Source: Apostichopus japonicus
Taxonomy: Eukaryota; Echinodermata; Holothuroidea; Aspidochirotida; Stichopodidae
Assembly (NCBI RefSeq): GCF_037975245.1
Contig: NC_092575.1
Coordinates: 3,043,001 to 3,107,000 of the forward strand
Direction of reading: 5' to 3'
DNA: 64,000 nucleotides
Part shown: piece by piece, positions 50,418 to 64,000 of the stretch
How positions within the stretch are numbered: position 1 is the first letter of the stretch
Layout of the letters: each line of letters begins with the position of its first letter
Position numbers and translations under genes: made by a program
The notes under the pieces: model-generated
What the model was told of the DNA's origin: nothing
The model's input: the letters and a program-made list of their open reading frames with translations, nothing else
Database searches by the model: none

Positions 50418-51234
50418 TATGATTGCTCCTTGGGAAACCTTTTATTTCAGCAAGAATTTGGGATTTCACATGAATTATTGATGTATCATTTTAAAAACCA
50501 TATTTTTGAAATCATTGCAGAATTTTGGCTCTGAAAAAGTTGTGTTGAATGGGTCATTCACCTTCATTTTGTGATGAAAATCTATGGGAATGTATCTAGA
50601 ATTAACTGCAATGTTATTTGAGTACTACCTAATAGGTTTTGTGAACTTCCCACCAAAATCAAAGTGGTGCTTTTATTGCTATGTGATTAAATTAACATTT
50701 GGATACTACAATAAGCCAGTTTTTACATTGCAAAACTGTTGTCAGACATGCACCAAAGTTGTTATAGCATTTTCAAGAAATTCTCATGCCAAAAAATCTT
50801 GATCAACCCCCCCTGCCCCCCCCCCATACCACTCCCAGAGCATATTGGATGTATACTATATGAATGAAAGTAGTGTGTTCACTTTGGTTTATTGTGTAGA
50901 TCGAATGTTTAAGCATCCAATGATGGCCACAGTGATATCTATTTCAATCTAGCATTACCAATGAACTTTATTGATCATTGAAAGTGGATTTTGTTCTCTC
51001 TTCTCTCATGTAAACTGGATTTGTTTTGTATCTTATTTCCTGTAAACTGGATTTTCTCTCTCTCCTCTTGTAATCCCTCAATGCTTTGCTAAAATATTTT
51101 ATACCACTCCCTTTGTGAACTAACAAATCAAACATGTTCATATCCTGTCATTGGTTTTTGTATAATTTAACGAAATTATTTTCGTTATTCTACTGAACAG
51201 CAGCCAACTATCTGTTGAGACGACAGTTTGGCTC

Positions 51235-51592
51235 TTAAAGGCATTGAAGACTCGCCCCAAACAGCGTGCCGCGCTCTGAAAAAGTTAACTTTCCGTTGCT
51301 TGCAAGTGAAGTTTTCTTCTTGTCGCTACAAAATCCAGACAGTAATGACCTTGTTATCTTTTATCTAGACCTGAGATGTCCATTGCTGCTATATGTACAC
51401 TGTGTTGTGGGTATTGACCGTAGCTGTATGTATTGACTGTACACTAGTGTCTTATTTCCAACGATAGCAAGCTGTGTGTGTATTTTCTGGGATCAATGGT
51501 GGTGTCTCACACTTCTGTTACACCTCATTCGAAACTAGGTCAGATTACCGGCGTGAGACGTTTCTTTGTGCGTGAGTCTTCACACCCTTTAA
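51235..51592 (+). mobile_element. TTAA-flanked MITE, copy C
   Basis: TTAA-AGGCATTGAAGACTCG at the left end and GTGAGTCTTCACACCCT-TTAA at the right. 358 bp, closely similar to the 12234 element in the same orientation. About 1.2 kb downstream of the MED21 stop. Confidence 0.9.
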
Positions 51593-54500
51593 CAGAACTA
51601 AGTGACTTAGTCTTAGTACCAAACCTTTTATGATTACATTGTTATTATTCTTTTCCATTGTATCTGTTACACAGAAGTATTTGTAAAATTTTGAGAGATA
51701 TTCAATAAACAGTGATAACATTACGAGAAGGTTGCTTCGACTCGAGTTGGCCAAAATATGAACAAGAAAGAAAAAGATAAAAACAGACAGTGATTTGGGG
51801 CATTGGTGCTGCCTTTAACTTGTATTTCTGACACATTTTTATGTAATATAAACATGGGAGAACTTCTTTGTAAAACATATACTTGGCCTTGCGGCATGAT
51901 CGGGATTCATTAGTCATATACAGGGTACCACTAAAATAGAGGGTGACATAATCTTTTAGAACCAATTAACACTATCAAACAACTCATAAAGATTTGGAGA
52001 TATAGGTTTTTTTGCAGATTCGGTTAAGTCACAGCCAATTCTAATCTCTCCCGACCCTCATGATTCCAATTTTCTTAATAATAACTACATACACACTAAT
52101 TTACTTATATAATGGATGGGCCCATTGACAATATCACAAAAGGCCAATTCTGTAAATAACAGCTGCGGCATTATAACTCTGGAGGCACAAGTACCAAGGA
52201 TCTCAAAAATTGTTCTCGCTATGAAAAGTGTAGTCAGATTTTATTTTTCCCCTTTCACTTAATTGGTCCCTCCTCTTGCTCGGAGATGAACAAATATCGT
52301 TTCAGCATGACGGTAAAATATAACGAAGATGGTCATGAATTGTGTTCCCCCTCCCGATCCCTGAATGCAATTACAAAGAGTATCCTACTACAAACTCAAC
52401 TCATTTGACCTGATGATCAGAAGCATGTCATCATCAAAGCCAGACTTAGACTATGGGAATGGGCCAGGGGGGAGGGGGTGATGGGGAGGGGATCAGGAGC
52501 CTAGTATGTGCTTGCTGATCATTCAAATTCTCTACACAATCCATATCGGTCCACATCCCAAACTCGGTGGCAAAAATGCACAAGATGTTTTTAAGTTGCA
52601 TGCGACTGTTGGAAGGAGCCAAATTGACAGGGGTCTACTGTAGTATTTACCTCGTTCCTCACACTGCAGTCCCTAATCACAGTTACACTGTTAGTGATAT
52701 TGTTCACCACAGGCCTGTCCCTCTTTAACAACAACCAAAAGGTTTTATACAACAATGCATTGTTTTAATCGGTGAGACCCGTCAACAAGATTCAACGTCG
52801 ACGTCTTGACACTATGAGCTCCATCCCATACATATGAAAATGATCTGGCATTGTTACTTTTGAGGAAGAAATTTAAACAAAAAATTCTAGATTAAAAAAA
52901 AAAAAAAAAAAATATGAAGAGAAGAGGAACTTCTTCATACATTTCAAGCTATCTTCTAAACTTTTAAGCGTCTTAGTCAACAGTACAAGTTCCCAAAAAA
53001 CCATGTGAGCCCATAAAAGGACATCCCTTCATACAATAGTCCAGTATTAAAATACGAAGCTCCTACAAAGATAAAATGGTCCGCTTCTAAACTACAACCT
53101 CACCTTCCTCTCAAACAAAATGGTAGACTATGGTGATGACAAAAATATTGGTATATTCTTTGAAAACATTTTGTCACCTTAATAAAAAGTCTTATTGTTA
53201 AATACATCCTCCAATTCTCGACTAATTGGTAAGCTGTCGCTCCACCTTCTGCACCCCCCCCTCTACCTTTCCGGTCAAACTCTAAACCGTTTCCTAGTAG
53301 ACGAGAAGAGATTAGTACAGTCACTAGAGTTCACACCTCCCATGGCAGCAGTATGATACATATATATATATATATGTTTCATCACATTCTGTGAATATTC
53401 CAACAATCCTGCACACAAAGCATTGGCAGTAGATATAAGACGTTGATTCACAACGTTTGCAATTTTGCAATCAACTTTAATAGCAGTCTACTTTTCTTCC
53501 ATTAATTCATATACGATCAAAGTCACTTTTTACTTTCACTTGTCCAAATATAAAATTAAAACGATAGCTGAATATAAATCTTTTTCGAAAATCTGATTTC
53601 AATGTTTAGCACATTCTTTGGGTACATACATACATACATTTGCTTGATCTCCCTCGCTTGACTTTTAAACTTCAATCGGCCAATAAGAGTTACTCAGGTG
53701 AGCAGGGAACCTGGTGCTGCTTAAATACATGAGTAAGAGGGAGCCCTCAGCAGGTCTACGCAGTTTCAACCATGACATAATTTATCTCTACTCTGCATGT
53801 CTCGATAGACGTCACGAACGATCGACAGCAATGGCTCCATACTAATGTTACCTAACTTTTTTCCGATTGGACAAACCGTCAACATGTCACATGAATAAAC
53901 AACAGCCAAGCGAATAAAGTTCTACACAGCACTTTTTTAAGTACCAACAGATACACAGGTCCAAAATGGTCACCCTCTTACACATTACTACATCTAAATG
54001 TCTACGGTAAAACCAGAAGAGGGAAGAGTCAAAACTCTCTATCGAAATAGCTTTCCATTAAATGTATATGTCTTTAAAAAAGGCAGGTTACGAAATATGA
54101 AGGAGAAAGTAAATAAAGCCCCCCCCCTCCCTCCCTTCCCATCCCCCAGATGCACAAATGCCTATTTCTGTAATGCAACCTACTTGTATATCTCTGCATA
54201 TCACAGAAAATCAAACAATGATTTTTGCAAGAGCCAGACAATCACGATTTCCATCGTAACAACTACTAGACCATCTGATGCAATGTCATCTTGTTTCATG
54301 CATCCACCCATTGACCCTTTGACCTAGTACCATGGCTGCACCAGTGAAAATCCAACCCTGCCCGATTTTTTTTTCTCTCCTTGCGTGGATTACTGCTATT
54401 CATTACAACTGCACAACAAAAAGCGGAATTTTTTGTAAACCTTTTGAAGCATGTCAGGAGTATAATTTTGACAGATGGATTTGACCTTTGACATGCTGAT

Positions 54501-55748
54501 GAATTAAAGAGTAGGAAAGGATGACATCATCAACAACGAAAACACTTTCACGAAAAATATCAAAATTTATAAATTAATATCAACAAATCTAAGAGATATG
54601 TGACTGGAGAATCTCTACGACACCGATGTGGATACTTTTTTTTGCAGAAAAGTTTGCTTCAAAAGTTGAAGAGAATGCAATATAATGTTTAAATGTTGTT
54701 TATGGTACAGAACTATTTTGTCTTTTATAGTTACATATGGTAGAATATAACAAAAAATCACACTTTGTAAATATTTTCAATGCCATGCAAAATCAAACAT
54801 AAGATTTTTTTTTTCACTCTTCAAAGAAATATTCAAATTTCTCAATTAATGCTGTTTCATAATGTGTGAAACCTTGTTTGGATAACTTTAGAAGAGTTTT
54901 CATCATTTGCTTAACAAGCACTTGATTATGACAACTGGACTGTGTCCACAAGTGTAACAATAACATTTATGGTAACATATTAAATGCTCCACACCTTGTT
55001 GTACTTAAAAGGCATAACCAAGGAGTAACTTATTTCCATTTATCGGTCTCTTCACAAAATTCTATTATTAGGGTTTTTTCCCGCCCAGAGGAACTGTTCC
55101 ATTTTAGGTGAAAAACTGCCCTCACTTTCTGTTGCTCCCTCACCTTTTTGGGGAGGGGGGGGGTGGGAGTGTCATGTCCATGAAATAAAAATAAGATATA
55201 TGAATCTAGAAGATCTACACAAAGATATGAAAAAGAGTGATAAATTTTAAGATAGAAATAAAATGGTTTTCAACGGAAAATAGAAAGAATGTTTTCGTTA
55301 ACTGACATCTCTCCAAATAAATAAAAAAATAATTGTTTACCTGCCAGACGAAAAAAAAACCAGTTTAATAATTTCAACAAATTCATTTTAAAATTATAGT
55401 GAAAAATGACGTTGTCCGTTACAGTTATCGTCCATGCTTTTTTATAAGAAAGAGGGTCTCAAAAACACACCCCATCATGAAACCTTATGTCGGTTGATAA
55501 AATTAACACCCCATACTTCAGCTTTTGGAAATTATCAACTCTTCCATGAAAATGAACAAAAGTACGGAATAATCATGAAAAACATTCACAAAATGCACAT
55601 GTTGTTGGTTCTTTGATTACTTATGTTACCTCTAACACATAATTTTGCGATGGTCCATCCAATACGGTATTTGTAATGTCTTCCCAGGCTGACATTGTAC
55701 TTGCATACATAATACATAATTCATTGATTCAAAACTTTCCATGACGAA

Positions 55749-55860
55749 AGTGCACACTTGTTAAATGTGCACACCTTGTTGCACACCAAGTGCACACTGT
55801 GCACACCAAGTGCACACTTGTTAAATGTGCACACTTGAAAGTGCACACCTTGTTAAATGT
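55749..55860. repeat. TGCACAC repeat cluster
   Basis: Interleaved copies of AGTGCACACTTGTTAAATG and TGTGCACACC, partly self-complementary because of GTGCAC. Irregular spacing; no coding. Confidence 0.8.
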
Positions 55861-58747
55861 TCTGTACTTGCTCAGTCATGTTTGGTCTGTCTGTCTATCT
55901 GTCTGTTTAGAGTTCATACTTAAATGCCTTCTACTTATATCAAATCCTGCCACTGTTCACCCACTTTGCCAAAATGCATAGCCACAAGACACCAATCCAT
56001 TTTCACCAACCCTCTCCCCCACCCAACCCCCAATGCTTCACTTGCACAGGAGGATGTGAATATCGTAACGAGATGACTTCTTCTAAGAAGTAAATATTAT
56101 AACTGCTATTAAACTATATTCCAAAAAAAAAATAATTGAGTTCTCAAAGTTGATCATGTGAAAAATTCAAATTAGGAATGACATTAACTTCTTAGTACAC
56201 CCTTGACCAGTTCTCTGCTGGTGTAAAGAACCAATACACATCCCGCCCTCCATCCCTGCCTCTCCTGTCCCATGGTAAAAACCTCTACCAACCTTTCCCA
56301 CAAATCGACATCACCATGCCCATACAATAGTTTATCATCACTGCATCACTTGTAAAATGGCATTTTAACTTGGCCCCATCTCCATGAGTACAATAATTAT
56401 CAAATTATAATTCTTATATAATTCACAGCTCAACACAATAAAGATAAAGTGGGAAAAAAATTCTTTATACCTTTTTAAAAGGTTACATATAATGTTGGAT
56501 GATCCTTTGTACAAAATCTCTCTCTTTGTATCCACAACAAATGCCTTCAAATTACAAAAGGAAGATTGAAACAAACTATTGTGAGAGAAAGAAAAGAGAA
56601 AAAAAAAATTTGAAAGAAAAAAGAAAAAACTGTTATTTAAACCTTTACATAGATAGTGAAAAAGTTTTTTTTTTGTTTCTTGTTAGTAATTCGTTAACAT
56701 GATTTTTTTTTTTTCTTTGCGATGATCTTTTTTACATTAATATTCTAAAAACCTATTGAACTTAATATATTTTTCTAGTACATACAAAAATACATTAACA
56801 CCAAACCTGCGAGAGAGGGAAAACAAAAAATAAATCGAAGGGGGAAGGGGAAAAAAAGGTGGCGTTTAGTCGACTACGGAGGTGCGTTTTAAACACGATA
56901 TACTTGGAAGGACTTGGGTGACGAGGACTCTATTTAGTTCCAGGGATTGGCTAAAGCTTTGAACAAGTACACGATTAGTAAAATGAATCAATGCTCTGTA
57001 TATCCAAAAAAAATTGAAATTAAGACATGGTCAATCCATCAGGCAGGTATGAGCCTGCGGTAAAAAAAATCACGGAACTTTGCAAAAAAATTGCGGTATA
57101 GGCTCCAGTTTGCATGTTACAGTGTGTTAGGATAATAGTTTTTGTTCTCGTGGTAGCAAAAAAATCACGGAAAAAGCTCATGCCTGATCAAGGGAAATAT
57201 TAGTCTGGTGTTGAAGAACACTTCACTGGAACGGATGCTGCTTTTAATCTTTCTGACGATATCGTCGGTAAAAGGTTACCATCAATTAAGGACCTTGTGA
57301 GATTTTGTCTATTATTACATTCTTTGTCACTTGCTCTTTGTCTATGTGTCCAACACTAATTGATGTTTGCTGTACACCTATTGCAGACGGACAGATCACA
57401 AACAAGTTTTTACCGAATCCCATGCTAGTTTTTTCAGTGGCATAAATGAATTGTCGACTCCAGGAAGTTGACATCAACTGATATTTCCTATATGACCCCT
57501 TAGTCTGCTAACTATTTTTACCGCCTGACATTTTTCGGTTAAAATTCTCCCCAAAAAACCTGTAATTCAACAATGATTCTGATGGAATATGAGCATGGTT
57601 AGTACAACTCAACATGAAAATTAATGGTGCCAATTTATTGTTTTGTTTCATTATTCATCTGATTCTAAAGGACTTCCCTGACTCCCAGTCTCTGCTGAAG
57701 GTAATTTTCTATTGAGTTCACAGCAAAGATAAAGCAGCGACTCTCAACCCTTGAGGTGAAGTAAAGGAACTCACAACAAATTCACTTGACACAATTTTAT
57801 TGGAAAACTTTCAGAGCCTTCGATTCCATTGAGACTTCCTTGCAGAGGAGGAACGAACAGAGCTAACGACTACCTAGGGATGGACCCTCATTTATTTCCA
57901 TGCTAAACATTTTGGTAGTCTTCCACGCACGATTTTGGATATTTGGATACCCAAATTCCCCAAAACAGTGTACAGTAAATATCCCTGTGAAAACTTGAAA
58001 ATTTTATGGAGGTTGTAGAAACCCTTCCCAGGTAGCAAAGTGTAGTTCCCTGGTCATGTTCTTTGGTCAGGTGTCACTGCCCTTTTACCCCTGTGTCATT
58101 GGAAGGGTTGGGTGTGGTAGGGGGCAGGGGTGGACCTAGCCACGCATTGCGAATGTAAAGTTGTGGAAGCAAATCCAAGAATGGTGATCTCTTTTAAGGA
58201 TAAATGTGACCTCTCTTGCAATTAAGTTTATTATTATTATTATTAGGCCAGTGCTTTACAAAAGTTCCACATAATGAATATGCATATGTAATGCAAAGAT
58301 GTGAACAATGGAATGGAAAATAAATTCATTTGTAGATAACCTTTGCAGAGTGAACACAGTTTTGAATAAAGCATCACTCCAAACTGGCTAGTTTTTCATT
58401 CTGTTTGATTATTACAATATTTTCCTCTTCTCTGCTCTCCGCACCCCTCATACCCCTCTCATTTTGCTCACAGCTACGGCATACTGACAGAAATTTTCTC
58501 ACAAAGAAAAAGTCCATCAAACGAGAAACCACAAACATAAAAAAAAAGTGCACAGCTTTACTCCTGGTGACATCTATGAGTCAGACAATGGCAAAAAAAT
58601 AAGGGAAAGAAAACAAATACACAACTTTTTTGAAAAAATAAGAAAAATATAAACAGTACAATATACTTCTTTTTTTTTTCATCATTAATCTTGCAGACAA
58701 TTCCACAAAGCGTGCACTACTGGTTGTGGTCTGTATCTTCCAATCTT

Positions 58748-63761
<5,014 letters not shown>

Positions 63762-64000
63762 CTGAAGAACATTGATGTTAAGTAAGGATAAACAGAATAA
63801 AACCCCTCGTGACATGAATCAGGATACCATAAAATCAGAATGCCCTCTAGAAGCACTAGTAATTTGTAAGGGACAGTTTCCCCCTCTCATGATTAGGCTT
63901 GTCAAGAAACAACAAAGTGCTCAACTGCTTACAAATGTCCATAGGAAATCGTGTATCCTAAGGATGAATTTCTCTAATGTTAGCTTAAGGCCCTTTGGAG
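63762..64000. other. ERK intron, truncated by window edge
   Basis: No exon is visible on the minus strand in these 239 bases; the next upstream ERK exon (activation-loop region) should lie beyond 64000. Confidence 0.6.

Larger units (their letters stand above)
50076..58747. other. Gene-poor interval between MED21 and ERK
   Basis: 8.7 kb between the MED21 stop and the ERK stop, which converge here. It must include both 3' UTRs, whose lengths cannot be set by eye. It holds a TTAA MITE (51235), poly-A runs (52893-52911), a short TA microsatellite (53358-53374) and a TGCACAC repeat cluster (55749). I find no exon with a recognisable domain on either strand. Confidence 0.55.

Overview
The window is animal nuclear DNA with GT-AG introns, short exons (14-195 nt), long AT-rich introns and many small inverted-repeat transposons. 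The protein set (SEC14-like lipid-transfer proteins, PEX12, MED21, ERK-type MAPK) is metazoan. An invertebrate deuterostome, perhaps an echinoderm, is my inference only; no species-diagnostic marker was seen. Layout: 1-35.7 kb on the minus strand holds three head-to-tail SEC14-like genes. Copy 1 starts at 7184 and loses its last two exons off the left edge; copies 2 (16693-25371) and 3 (27727-35656) are complete, 12 exons and 396 codons each, with every exon the same length in both. PEX12 follows on the minus strand (38380-45400, 9 exons, 350 aa). MED21 lies on the plus strand (47455-50075, 4 exons, 149 aa), divergent from PEX12 across about 2 kb that carries a LINE 3' fragment. The right end (58748-63761, minus) holds the last four exons of an ERK1/2-type MAP kinase. 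About 8.7 kb between MED21 and ERK has no recognisable gene and probably includes UTRs. Introns and spacers are loaded with non-autonomous transposons. At least seven have hAT-type 8-bp target duplications (two related families plus a CATAGGCG family), three have TTAA ends like piggyBac MITEs, and several others are foldback elements. There are also minisatellites of 17, about 55 and 72 bp. The most unusual signals are hammerhead-ribozyme-like motifs: one just downstream of Pol III-like boxes in an ERK intron, and a second motif family present as single, paired or inverted copies at 31.1, 38.7 and 63.2-63.5 kb. The genes are not one pathway: the SEC14-like cluster is a local duplication for lipid binding, PEX12 acts in peroxisomal import, MED21 in transcription and ERK in signalling.
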